Source: an uncultured Collinsella sp.
GTDB lineage: Bacteria > Actinomycetota > Coriobacteriia > Coriobacteriales > Coriobacteriaceae
Reading direction: 5' to 3'
Assembly: GCA_902492935.1 (NCBI GenBank)
Contig: CABUNJ010000011.1
Span: 10,787 to 74,786 of the forward strand
Length of the DNA stretch: 64,000 nt
Shown here: positions 50,743-58,891 of the stretch, piece after piece
Numbering within the stretch: position 1 is the first letter of the stretch
How the letters are laid out: every line of letters begins with the position of its first letter
Notes under the pieces: generated by a model
What the model was told of the DNA's origin: nothing
What the model saw: only the letters and a program-made list of their open reading frames with translations
The model's database searches: none
Made by a program: the position numbers and the translations under genes

Positions 50743-52053
50743 ATGAGCCAGTTCATCAACAACCCCGAGCACACCTTCGGTTTCGATACCCTGCAGCTTC
50801 ACGTTGGCCAGGAGAGCGCCGATCCCGCATCCGACTCCCGCGCCGTGCCTATCTACCAGACCACGAGCTATGTGTTCCGCAACTCCCAGCACGCCGCCGA
50901 CCGCTTTGGTCTTGCCGACGCCGGTAACATCTACGGCCGTCTGACCAACTCCACCCAGGGCGTCTTCGAGGACCGTATCGCCGCACTCGAGGGCGGCGTG
51001 GCAGGTCTTGCCGTCGCCTCCGGCGCTGCTGCCATCACCTATACCCTGCAGGCCCTTGCCCAGGCCGGTGACCACGTGGTGGCCCAGAAGACCATCTACG
51101 GCGGTTCCTACAACCTGTTGGAGCACACGCTCTCCCAGTTCGGTGTCGAGACCACCTTCGTCGATGCCCACAACCTGGACGAGGTCGAGGGCGCCATCAA
51201 GGACAACACCACGGTCATCTACCTCGAGACGCTCGGCAACCCCAACTCCGATATTCCCAACATCGACGCTATCTCCGAGGTCGCCAAGAAGCATGGCCTG
51301 CCAGTCGTTGTCGATAACACCTTCGGCACCCCGTATCTGTTCCGCCCGCTGGAGCACGGCGCCAACATCGTCGTTCACTCCGCAACTAAGTTCATTGGCG
51401 GCCACGGCACCTCGCTGGGTGGCGTGATTGTCGATGGCGGCAACTTCGACTGGAAGGCGAGCGGCAAGTATGCGCAGATCGCCGAGCCCAACCCCTCCTA
51501 CCATGGCGTCTCGTTTGCCGAGGCCGCCGGCCCTGCCGCCTTCGCGACCTATGTCCGCGCCATCCTGCTGCGCGACGAGGGCGCTTGCATTAGCCCGTTT
51601 AACGCCTGGGTTCTGCTTCAGGGCACCGAGACCCTGTCGCTGCGCGTCGACCGCCATGTCGAGAACACCAAGAAGGTCGTTGAGTTCCTGGCTGGTGACA
51701 GCCACGTCGCCAAGGTGAACCACCCGAGCCTGCCCGAGCACCCTGATCATGAGCTCTACAAGCAGTATTTCCCCAACGGCGGTGCCTCGATCTTTACCTT
51801 TGAGATCAAGGGCGGCCAGGAGGCAGCTTGGAAGTTCATCGATCATCTGCAGGTGTTCTCGCTGCTCGCCAACGTGGCCGACGTCAAGTCGCTTGTCGTG
51901 CACCCGGCTACGACTACGCACTCCCAGCTCTCTGCCGAGGAGCTCGCCGAGCAGAACATTACGCCCTCCACGATCCGTCTTTCCATCGGTACCGAGAACG
52001 CCGAGGACATCATTTGGGATCTGAAGCAGGCCTTCGCCGCGCTGGACGAGTAA
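50743..52053 (+). CDS. metY: O-acetylhomoserine sulfhydrylase (aminocarboxypropyltransferase)
   Basis: A 436-residue PLP enzyme of the Cys/Met metabolism family that makes homocysteine from O-acetylhomoserine and sulfide. The PLP Lys is in VHSATKFIGGHGTSLGG; TLQLHVGQESADPASDSRAVPIYQTTSYVF at the start and GRLTNSTQGVFEDRIAALEGG are typical of MetY rather than MetB. ATG 50743 follows AAGGAGATCATC. Regulation is likely by the divergent LysR protein and perhaps the leader peptide. A terminator follows. Confidence 0.94.
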   Translation: MSQFINNPEHTFGFDTLQLHVGQESADPASDSRAVPIYQTTSYVFRNSQHAADRFGLADAGNIYGRLTNSTQGVFEDRIAALEGGVAGLAVASGAAAITYTLQALAQAGDHVVAQKTIYGGSYNLLEHTLSQFGVETTFVDAHNLDEVEGAIKDNTTVIYLETLGNPNSDIPNIDAISEVAKKHGLPVVVDNTFGTPYLFRPLEHGANIVVHSATKFIGGHGTSLGGVIVDGGNFDWKASGKYAQIAEPNPSYHGVSFAEAAGPAAFATYVRAILLRDEGACISPFNAWVLLQGTETLSLRVDRHVENTKKVVEFLAGDSHVAKVNHPSLPEHPDHELYKQYFPNGGASIFTFEIKGGQEAAWKFIDHLQVFSLLANVADVKSLVVHPATTTHSQLSAEELAEQNITPSTIRLSIGTENAEDIIWDLKQAFAALDE

Positions 52054-52364
52054 GGCGACTTGTGCAAGGACCCCTTGCGACTCGATAGGTATAACTGCAT
52101 AAAATGCCTGCTCAAGGCACCTGTGCGAACAATGTTTGCGCAGGTGCCTTTTTTGCATAGGCAGGGCGCTATTACAGGTTTTTTGGCATGCTTTATGCAA
52201 TCGAGATGTGGAAAACTCCTGTTGAGAGGATGTGAGTTTTACGCAAATGACGTGCACCTTTTGAGAAAAACCGTAGGTCGCGATTTGCTCGGGTACTATG
52301 CAGCGCGATTGAATCGCACGCAGCTCAAACGCAGCAAAAACGCACTACGGAGGTTTCCAGCTAC
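52054..52364. other. 311-nt non-coding region
   Basis: Apart from the terminator at 52114-52154 no gene or structure is evident. GCACTACGGAGGTTTCCAGCT precedes the next start codon. A promoter must lie here; TACTAT near 52293 is a possible -10. Confidence 0.4.
52114..52154 (+). terminator. Terminator after metY
   Basis: A 17-bp stem (52114-52130 with 52134-52150, two wobble pairs) and a three-base loop followed by TTTT. Very strong intrinsic terminator. Confidence 0.93.
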
Positions 52365-53141
52365 ATGAGGATCGATTCACGAAAACCGAAAGCCGCCGCC
52401 CTTTCCGCCGCTCTGACCGTGGCACTTTTGGCGGGCGCCGGCGCAACCGATGCCCACGCGGCAACACTGTCCGACACGGTCGGATCCACGCCGTCCGAGG
52501 CGACGCTGATGCAGCCCGTCGACTATCGCGGCGACGGCTTTGGCTCCATGCAAGAGTGGAACGCCTCTATGGGGGCCAAGCGCGATTCTCTAGAGGTTCG
52601 CGCCCAGATCATCATGAACATGTACGGTGACTATGCCACCGATGACGAGCGCGCTGTACTGCAGGGTTGCATCGACGGTGCGGGCAGGCTTTTGACGATG
52701 GAGGAGGTCGACGCGAAGTCGTCCGAGCTCGACGAGCTTCGCTCCACGCTCGAGGATGCTAAGCGCGAGGCGCTCGAGGCTGCGGCCGCCGAGGCAGAAG
52801 CCGCCGAGGCCGCCCAGGCGTCATATGGCAACGCAGGCTACGTCCCATCCTATACGGCAGCTGCGTACTACGCGAACGGCTCGGGCCTGACGCGCTCGAG
52901 CGGCGTCAATAACTATAACGGCCGCCGCGAGACTTATTACAGCAGCAACGTGTTGTATCACCACCGCACGGGCGAGTGGACTCAGGATTCCGAGGGCTTT
53001 TGGCGCGATTCCGATGGTTACTACGTCGTGGCCGCGGGCGATAAGGCTCAGGGCTCCACGTTTACCGGTTCCAAGGGCGAGTGCAAGGTCTATGACTCCG
53101 GCTGCGCAGCCGGAACTACCGACTACTATACCGGTTGGTAA
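52365..53141 (+). CDS. Secreted protein of unknown function
   Basis: A 258-residue protein with a Sec signal peptide (hydrophobic stretch to about residue 33, AHA-ATLS cleavage). Residues about 105-150 are Ala/Glu-rich and probably helical or coiled coil. The C-terminal 60 residues (WRDSDGYYVVAAGDKAQG, VYDSGCAAGTTDYY) recall 3D/double-psi barrel cell-wall proteins, but key spacing is not certain. ATG 52365 follows CGGAGGTTTCCAGCTAC. It may be a cell-envelope protein; no enzyme motif was found. Confidence 0.72.
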   Translation: MRIDSRKPKAAALSAALTVALLAGAGATDAHAATLSDTVGSTPSEATLMQPVDYRGDGFGSMQEWNASMGAKRDSLEVRAQIIMNMYGDYATDDERAVLQGCIDGAGRLLTMEEVDAKSSELDELRSTLEDAKREALEAAAAEAEAAEAAQASYGNAGYVPSYTAAAYYANGSGLTRSSGVNNYNGRRETYYSSNVLYHHRTGEWTQDSEGFWRDSDGYYVVAAGDKAQGSTFTGSKGECKVYDSGCAAGTTDYYTGW

Positions 53142-53171
53142 TCTGCCATAAGCCAATAGGACATGACGGGC

Positions 53172-53218
53172 GGGCGTCTTTACCGAGCCAATGGGCAACG
53201 TAAGGGCGTCCGTTTTTT
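53172..53218 (+). terminator. Terminator after the secreted protein gene
   Basis: GGGCGTCTTTAC (53172-53183) pairs with GTAAGGGCGTCC (53200-53211), with three wobble pairs, and TTTTTT follows. Confidence 0.75.
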
Positions 53219-53328
53219 GTGCGTGCATGAGTTAACAGAGCGCTTACCGTGGCAGTACGCCGCGCATATGGGCGCGGGGCACACTGGTTCATGAGAATTA
53301 AGGTCTTTCTCGTGGAGGAAGTGGTCTT

Positions 53329-53535
53329 GTGAACGCTCGGGATATTGCCGTTGCCGCCGTCGCGTTGGTGCTTGGCTGCCTTGGTCCTACGGCCGCGCTC
53401 GTTGCGGGCATGCAGGGGTCATGCGGGGCTGCTCCAATCGTGGTTGGCGCGCTGATCGCGGCCGCGCTGCTGGGAAGCGCGGGCGTGGTTCTTTGCCGCG
53501 ATGACGAGGACGTGGTGCCGGAGTCGCAACGCTAA
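53329..53535 (+). CDS. Small membrane protein, unknown
   Basis: A 68-residue product with two hydrophobic helices (about 5-27 and 36-56) and an acidic tail (CRDDEDVVPESQ). GTG 53329 is preceded by GGAGGAAGTGGTCTT, a good ribosome site, and the frame is followed by a shared terminator. No family is recognised. It might be an artefact, but the start signal and membrane pattern favour a real gene. Confidence 0.5.
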   Translation: MNARDIAVAAVALVLGCLGPTAALVAGMQGSCGAAPIVVGALIAAALLGSAGVVLCRDDEDVVPESQR

Positions 53536-53571
53536 CTGTTGTGAGGTTGCCGCCGGTCATAGACGAAGATG

Positions 53572-53610
53572 AAAGCCGCTGCAGGGGAAAGGTTCCCTTG
53601 CAGCGGCTTT
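53572..53610. terminator. Bidirectional terminator between convergent genes
   Basis: An 18-bp stem with one wobble pair (53572-53589 and 53593-53610), A-rich at its left foot and T-rich at its right, so it can act on both strands between the small membrane gene and panE. Confidence 0.85.
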
Positions 53611-53643
53611 GCTGTTAAGGCTGTTGAATGCGGCGCGTTGGTG

Positions 53644-54558
53644 CTACCAGCTTTTCTCGATATCGCGGATGCGCCGATAGAGCCACTCGTTTTGCGGTGC
53701 CTGGATATCGTGTTTGGCTGCGAGACGGCAGATGGTGCCCGCGAACTCATCAACCTCGGTTTTGCGCCTTGCGACGCGGTCTTGAGCCATCGAGGGCATG
53801 CCGGCGGGGTCGATTCCCTCGATGAGATGCACCATCTGCGTCAGGTCTGCTTCCGTCAGCTCAATGCCCTCGGCATTGGCGACCGCAAGCGTCTCTCGCA
53901 TGGCGGAAACAAAGCAGCGACGCTGCTCGGAGCCCGGCTCCGTGGCGCTTCCGTAGGTCCCGCCGTAGGCCATACAGGTCTGGTTGATGCCGTCGTTGAG
54001 CATGAGTTTGGCCCACATACGGTGCGCAATGTCGCTCTCGACGGTATGGGCGATGCCGCAGCGCGTGTAGAGCTCGTCGATGGCGGTAACGGCTGCGGGC
54101 TCGGTGCCCGCTGCCGCGCCAAAGCGGATTTCTCCAGTGTTGGTAAAGGTGAGCGCGCCGTCGAGGAACACGGCGTCCATGCCCTGGCAGATACCCAGGA
54201 CGGTGTGCTCCCAGCCAAAGCGCTCGGCAATCTTTTGCTCGCTCGTAATGCCGTTGCACAGCGAGGCGATGAGCGTGTTGGGACCCACGACGTGCTCCAT
54301 AGTCTTGAGTGCTTGGTCGAGACCGGTGGTCTTGACCGTCAGGATGACCAGATCGGCGGGCGTTGCCTCGCTGGCGCGGACGGACGTGAGCTCGCAAGGT
54401 TCGCCGTTGACGGTGAGCGCGTCGTTCGCATGACGCTCAAAACGGGCGTCATCCATGACGTATTCGACGGCGTCGTTGCCGAGCGCCCGGGCGATCATGC
54501 TGCCGTAGAGCAGGCCGACGCCGCCCTTGCCGATAAAGGCGACCTTGTTGATCTGCAT
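53644..54558 (-). CDS. panE: 2-dehydropantoate 2-reductase (ketopantoate reductase)
   Basis: A 304-residue NADPH-dependent reductase of the PanE/ApbA family, which makes pantoate for coenzyme A. The Rossmann motif is VAFIGKGGVGLLYG at the N-terminus; VILTVKTTGLDQAL, LCNGITSEQKIAERFG and the C-terminal MWAKLMLNDGINQTC (Lys and Asn active-site segment) are typical. ATG 54558 is used: GGGGAG lies nine bases upstream and abuts the earlier ATG at 54567. panB and panC are absent, so another ketoacid is possible. Confidence 0.87.
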   Translation of the reverse strand: MQINKVAFIGKGGVGLLYGSMIARALGNDAVEYVMDDARFERHANDALTVNGEPCELTSVRASEATPADLVILTVKTTGLDQALKTMEHVVGPNTLIASLCNGITSEQKIAERFGWEHTVLGICQGMDAVFLDGALTFTNTGEIRFGAAAGTEPAAVTAIDELYTRCGIAHTVESDIAHRMWAKLMLNDGINQTCMAYGGTYGSATEPGSEQRRCFVSAMRETLAVANAEGIELTEADLTQMVHLIEGIDPAGMPSMAQDRVARRKTEVDEFAGTICRLAAKHDIQAPQNEWLYRRIRDIEKSW

Positions 54559-54575
54559 GTGAATCATCTCCCCAT

Positions 54576-54603
54576 AAAAAGGGCGCCCGCGTAAGGGGCG
54601 CCT
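54576..54603 (-). terminator. Terminator after the cyclase gene
   Basis: On the minus strand AGGCGCCC pairs with GGGCGCCC and is followed by TTTTT, between the cyclase gene and panE. Confidence 0.8.
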
Positions 54604-54679
54604 GATGGATTGTATGCTGCCAGGGTGATTGGTGGGCGCGCGGGGCGGCTGTTATAAAAAAGAAACGTTTGCCTGGACG

Positions 54680-55450
54680 CTACGCCGCAGGGCAGATGGC
54701 AAAAACGCGTGCGGGGTATCCGACGCCATCGCGGACCTTAGGGAAGGTGCAGAAGATGACAGCGCCTGTGGCGGGAAGCTCGTCCAGATGGTCCATGACC
54801 TCGATCTGGTAACGGTCGACCGAAAGGATGTATTGCTCGCCGGGGTAGGGGTAGGCATTCTCGCGTGTGGTCACGGACGCGGGGTCGGTGTCCGCCGGTT
54901 CGTGGCCGATGGCGCCGATGTTGCGCTCTTCTACAAGCCATTTGATGGCGTCGAGGTCCCAGCCGGGGTAGTGGGGCTGGCCGTCCTTGTCCTTGTTTTC
55001 GAGGTCGGCGAGCTTGGACCAGTCGGAGCGGAAGGCGACGAAAGCGTCCTCGGGAATACGACCGTGCTCGCCCTCCCAAGCTTTGAGGTCGTTGACGGTC
55101 AGGATAAAGTCGGGGTTTGCGGCGCATTCCTCGTGCTTGTCGATTACGCAGAGCGGATGCATAAACTCGATGGGTTCGATTTCGCCAAGGGAACGGCCGT
55201 CGACATGGAAGTGACGCGGTGCGTCAACGTGGGTGCCGTACTGCGAGGCGACCGAATACTGGAAGCAACGCATGGGCGCGAGCATATCTTCGGGTGTGCC
55301 GGGCAGGTAGTCGAAGAGTTTGGTGGACTCAAATGGCTTAAAGCCAAACCAGTGCGGGGTGTCGCACGAGAGCGTGTGGGTGAGGTCGACCCAGCGATAA
55401 TCGGTGCTTCTGAGCTGGGATGCGAGGTTCCAAAGGTCGAGCACGGGCAT
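54680..55450 (-). CDS. Cyclase family (kynurenine formamidase-like) metal hydrolase
   Basis: A 256-residue protein of the cyclase/KynB family. The metal motif SQYGTHVDAPRHFHVDG matches HxGTHxDxPxH with Tyr-Gly in place of His-x. YRWVDLTHTLSCDTPHW is the usual strand start and IGHEPADTDPA the late conserved segment. Known members hydrolyse formylkynurenine or similar amides; the substrate here is unknown. The start ATG 55450 has GAAAGGAGTCGCCC upstream. It is divergent from the aldo/keto reductase gene. Confidence 0.85.
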   Translation of the reverse strand: MPVLDLWNLASQLRSTDYRWVDLTHTLSCDTPHWFGFKPFESTKLFDYLPGTPEDMLAPMRCFQYSVASQYGTHVDAPRHFHVDGRSLGEIEPIEFMHPLCVIDKHEECAANPDFILTVNDLKAWEGEHGRIPEDAFVAFRSDWSKLADLENKDKDGQPHYPGWDLDAIKWLVEERNIGAIGHEPADTDPASVTTRENAYPYPGEQYILSVDRYQIEVMDHLDELPATGAVIFCTFPKVRDGVGYPARVFAICPAA

Positions 55451-55612
55451 GGGCGACTCCTTTCATCGGGCTTTTTGCTGATGTTAAAGCGGTGCCGTGA
55501 CAGCTCGATTTCTGCTGCGTTACGATACGTTCTCGATTGCGATTCCACGATGTTTCGGCCGCGTGACCATTGTGTTTCGCCTTGCCGAACGCTGATGGCG
55601 AAGGGAGGGTCC

Positions 55613-56803
55613 GTGCAATACCGCGTTGACCCCAAAAGTGGCAACCGAATATCTGCTCTGGGCCTGGGCTGTATGAGGTTTCCCGGTGCGCCGGGCCATC
55701 CGGATGCGAAGACGGCCGATGCTATCATCTCCCGTGCGGTGGAGCAGGGGATTAATTATCTGGATACCGCGTATCTCTATCCCGGTAACGAGGCGTGCGT
55801 GGGCGCCTCGCTTGAGCGCCTGGGGCTGCGCGACCGGGTGTTACTGGCGACTAAGTTGCCGCACGCTTCGTGTACTTGCGCAGAGGATTTCGACCGTTTC
55901 TTTGACGAACAGCTGCGTCGGCTGCGGACCGACCATATCGACTATTACCTTATGCACAACATCACCTCGCCCGCCCAGTGGGAACGTGTGGTGGCGCTGG
56001 GCATCGAGGACTGGATCGCGCGTCAAAAGGCGGCGGGGCGCATTCGCCAGATTGGTTTTTCGTATCACGGCAGCGCGGCGGATTTCCTGACGATGCTTGA
56101 CGCATATGACTGGGATTTTTGCCAGATCCAGTACAACTATGCCGGCGAGCGTTACCAAGCGGGAACGGCAGGACTCATGGCGGCTGCGGAGCGCGGGCTC
56201 GCGGTGTTTGTGATGGAGCCACTGCTGGGCGGTTGTCTGGCGGGCAAACTGCCGCCGCGGGCCCGCGCTGTGCTCGATAGCGCCCGTGACCCGCATTTGC
56301 GCACCCCTGCTGCCTGGGGGCTTTCGTGGGTGTGGAATCATCCTCAGGTGACGATGCTGCTTTCGGGTATGACCGATGCCGCGCAGGTGGATGAGAACGC
56401 GGCGTTGGCCGATCGGGCCCTGCCGGATTCGATGACGACAGAGCAGCTCGATACCATCGCGCGTGTGCTGGGAGAGTTTGAGAAATCGAATCGCGTGCCC
56501 TGTACGGGGTGCGGCTACTGCATGCCGTGCCCCAAGGGCATCAATATTCCCGGCTGCTTTGGTGCCTACAACGCGAGCTACGCGCATAGTTGGTTTACGG
56601 GGCTGTCTCAATACTTTACGGCGAGCGCGGTGCGGACGAACGAGCCCAAGCTGGTGAGCAATTGCGTCAAGTGCGGCAAATGCGCGCGGCACTGTCCGCA
56701 GCACATCGATATCCCCGGGCGCTTGGACGACGTACGCCGCCGTTTTCAGCCTGGCCCCGTGACGGCGGTGCTTAAGGCCTTCGGCAAAACGCGCTCCTCA
56801 TGA
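55613..56803 (+). CDS. Aldo/keto reductase with C-terminal 4Fe-4S domain
   Basis: A 396-residue fusion. Residues about 1-280 are an aldo/keto reductase barrel (LGLGCMRFPG, NYLDTAYLYPGNE with catalytic Tyr, Lys in ATKLPH). The last 80 residues carry ferredoxin-type cysteines CTGCGYCMPCPKGINIP and CVKCGKCARHCPQHIDIP. This architecture is common in anaerobes, where the clusters probably pass electrons to the barrel. GTG 55613 after AAGGGAGGGTCC is chosen; ATG 55595 lacks a ribosome site, and the frame is open far upstream as an antisense shadow. Confidence 0.9.
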   Translation: MQYRVDPKSGNRISALGLGCMRFPGAPGHPDAKTADAIISRAVEQGINYLDTAYLYPGNEACVGASLERLGLRDRVLLATKLPHASCTCAEDFDRFFDEQLRRLRTDHIDYYLMHNITSPAQWERVVALGIEDWIARQKAAGRIRQIGFSYHGSAADFLTMLDAYDWDFCQIQYNYAGERYQAGTAGLMAAAERGLAVFVMEPLLGGCLAGKLPPRARAVLDSARDPHLRTPAAWGLSWVWNHPQVTMLLSGMTDAAQVDENAALADRALPDSMTTEQLDTIARVLGEFEKSNRVPCTGCGYCMPCPKGINIPGCFGAYNASYAHSWFTGLSQYFTASAVRTNEPKLVSNCVKCGKCARHCPQHIDIPGRLDDVRRRFQPGPVTAVLKAFGKTRSS

Positions 56804-56813
56804 CCCTTTGATA

Positions 56814-56880
56814 AGTTGCGGTGGAATAGTTCCTGTTTGCGGCAGAATAGGGGCCAAACAGGAACTATTTCACCGCAACT
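56814..56880. repeat. Long palindrome before nfo
   Basis: Arms 56814-56839 and 56855-56880 pair over 26 bases with a single G-U and a 15-base loop. It begins 11 nt after the aldo/keto reductase stop and ends 18 nt before the nfo start. No T run follows on either strand. It does not contain the loop motifs of the four giant hairpins. Confidence 0.8.
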
Positions 56881-56898
56881 GATGAGGGGGAGCTGGAG

Positions 56899-57765
56899 AT
56901 GCTGACGATTGGGTGCCATCTTTCGACGACGAAGGGCTATCGGGCAATGGGGGAGACGGCGCTGTCCATTGGCGCCAATACCTTTGCATTCTTTACGCGC
57001 AACCCGCGCGGCGGCAAGGCGAAAGACCTTGACATGGATGATGTGGCGGCCCTGCGTGACCTTATGGCACAAAATGATTTTGGCCCACTCGTGGCGCATG
57101 CCCCCTATACCTACAACCCCTGTTCTGCCAAAGAGCGGGCGCGTGAGTTTGCCTTGGAGGCAATGGCCGAGGACTTGCAGCGTCTGGAAGCGCTGCCCGG
57201 CAACTACTACAACTTCCACCCCGGCGCGCATGTGGGGCAGGGGACCGATGCCGGCATTCAGATGATCGTCGACACCTTGTGCCAGGTGATGTTTGAGGGG
57301 CAGCAGACGACGGTGCTGCTCGAGACCATGGCGGGAAAGGGTACCGAGGTGGGCCGTAGCTTTGAAGAGCTGGCGCGCATTATCGAGGGTGTTGCTGCCA
57401 GACGTCCAGAGCTATCGGACAAGCTGGGCGTTTGCTTGGACACCTGCCATGTGAATGACGCCGGCTACGGCATCATCCATGATCTGGACGGCGTACTCGA
57501 CGAGTTTGACCGCGTGGTGGGTATCGATCGCTTGCATGCTGTACACATCAACGATTCGAAGAACCCCTGCGGCGCCCATAAGGACCGCCACGAATGCATC
57601 GGTAAGGGCTACCTGGGTAGTGAAGAGTTTGGCGGCGGTATGCAGGTTATGCAGAATATTGTATCGAATGGCCGCTTGCGCGCTTTGCCATTCATTTTGG
57701 AGACACCGAACGAACTTGCAGGTTATGCGGCTGAAATCAAACTGTTAAGGTCGTTGCAGCAGTAA
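56899..57765 (+). CDS. nfo: Endonuclease IV (AP endonuclease)
   Basis: A 288-residue TIM-barrel enzyme that cuts DNA at abasic sites with three zinc ions. Metal ligands appear in VAHAPYTYNP, YNFHPGAHVG, LLETMAGKG, CLDTCHVNDAGYG, VHINDSKNPCGAHKDRHECIGKG and ILETPNE. IGCHLSTTKGY at the N-terminus is the family start. ATG 56899 has GAGGGGGAGCTGGAG upstream, just after the palindrome. Confidence 0.95.
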   Translation: MLTIGCHLSTTKGYRAMGETALSIGANTFAFFTRNPRGGKAKDLDMDDVAALRDLMAQNDFGPLVAHAPYTYNPCSAKERAREFALEAMAEDLQRLEALPGNYYNFHPGAHVGQGTDAGIQMIVDTLCQVMFEGQQTTVLLETMAGKGTEVGRSFEELARIIEGVAARRPELSDKLGVCLDTCHVNDAGYGIIHDLDGVLDEFDRVVGIDRLHAVHINDSKNPCGAHKDRHECIGKGYLGSEEFGGGMQVMQNIVSNGRLRALPFILETPNELAGYAAEIKLLRSLQQ

Positions 57766-57912
57766 TGGCTGCCATAGACTGAAGTGCTCCATTCACGTTA
57801 TGGGTTTGTTTCAATCAGTTTTCTAATTGCAGATTCTTCCAAGCGGGTGCATAATAACCCTCAGTTTTTGCAGACCTCTGAATCACGTGGGGTCATTGGA
57901 AGGAGACTGATT

Positions 57913-58773
57913 ATGAAGCTGAAGAAGCTTGGCGCATTTGCCGCCACGGGTGCTATGGCGCTCGCTCTCGCTCTGACGGGCTGCGGTTCGTCCAACGCCA
58001 CCTCTGGTTCTGATGCCGGTTCCAGCAGTTCTGACGACGCTAAGGTCGAGAAGGTCGACGGCTCCAAGGAGTACGCGCTCGTCAAGGACGGCACGCTGAC
58101 CGTCGGCACCTCTGCTGAGTACGCTCCGTTTGAATACAAGGATGACAACGGTGATTATCAGGGCTTTGACCTTGAGCTCATCAAGGCTATCGGCGACAAG
58201 CTGGGCCTGGATGTCGAGTATGTCAACAATGACTTTGACACGCTGGTTCCGGGCGTCGCTTCGGGCGCTAAGTATGACGTCTCCATCGCGGCTATCACCG
58301 ACACGCCCGAGCGTGAGAAGGAAGTCACTTTCTCCGATTCCTACTACATGGACGATCAGGCTATCGTGACCAAGGTCGATAACACCGACATCACGGCCGA
58401 CAACTACAGCGAGAAGCTCAACAACGCCGACGCTACCATCATCGTCCAGTCTGGCTCGACCGCCGAGTCCTTTGCCCAGGAGAACTTCCCCAAGGCCAAG
58501 ATCGTCCCCTACAAGGACGCTACCGAGTGCTTCAGCGCCCTGCAGTCCGATAAGGGCGACGCCGTAGTCACCAACCGCTCCGTTGCCAGCCAGCTAACCG
58601 CCGAGCAGTTCAACACCTGCCAGACCATTAAGCAGATCAGCACCGGCGAGGAGTACGCCATCGCCATCAACCAGGGCAACACCAAGCTCAAGGACGATAT
58701 CAACCAGGCCATCAAGGACCTGACCGACGACGGTACCGTCGACGCCCTCATGGCTAAGTACAACATCAAGTAA
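57913..58773 (+). CDS. Polar amino acid ABC transporter substrate-binding lipoprotein
   Basis: A 286-residue SBP_bac_3 protein. A signal peptide ends in lipobox LALTGC, followed by a Ser-rich linker. GTLTVGTSAEYAPFEYKDDNGDYQGFDLELI is the typical ligand-domain start. The ligand is a polar amino acid such as cystine, Gln or Arg; the precise one is not clear. ATG 57913 with GGAAGGAGACTGATT is chosen. The permease and ATPase genes follow. Confidence 0.92.
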   Translation: MKLKKLGAFAATGAMALALALTGCGSSNATSGSDAGSSSSDDAKVEKVDGSKEYALVKDGTLTVGTSAEYAPFEYKDDNGDYQGFDLELIKAIGDKLGLDVEYVNNDFDTLVPGVASGAKYDVSIAAITDTPEREKEVTFSDSYYMDDQAIVTKVDNTDITADNYSEKLNNADATIIVQSGSTAESFAQENFPKAKIVPYKDATECFSALQSDKGDAVVTNRSVASQLTAEQFNTCQTIKQISTGEEYAIAINQGNTKLKDDINQAIKDLTDDGTVDALMAKYNIK

Positions 58774-58795
58774 AATAGCTACTTGATTGCGCGCG

Positions 58796-58823
58796 GGCCC
58801 TTTCCGTTTTGGCGGAGAGGGCC
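58796..58823 (+). terminator. Hairpin between binding protein and permease
   Basis: GGCCCTTTCCG pairs with CGGAGAGGGCC (one wobble) and TTT follows. A second small hairpin with GACGGA/TCCGTC follows at about 58840. Partial terminator likely. Confidence 0.5.
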
Positions 58824-58891
58824 TTTGCGCTTCTCTTGACGGAGAGCATTTCCGTCTCGTTTTGCCGGCAACTTCTACGATAGGAGCCACC

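Noticed and set aside
54629..55612. Long upstream extension of the aldo/keto reductase frame
   Set aside because: It is antisense to the cyclase gene, and the enzyme family begins at about 55613.
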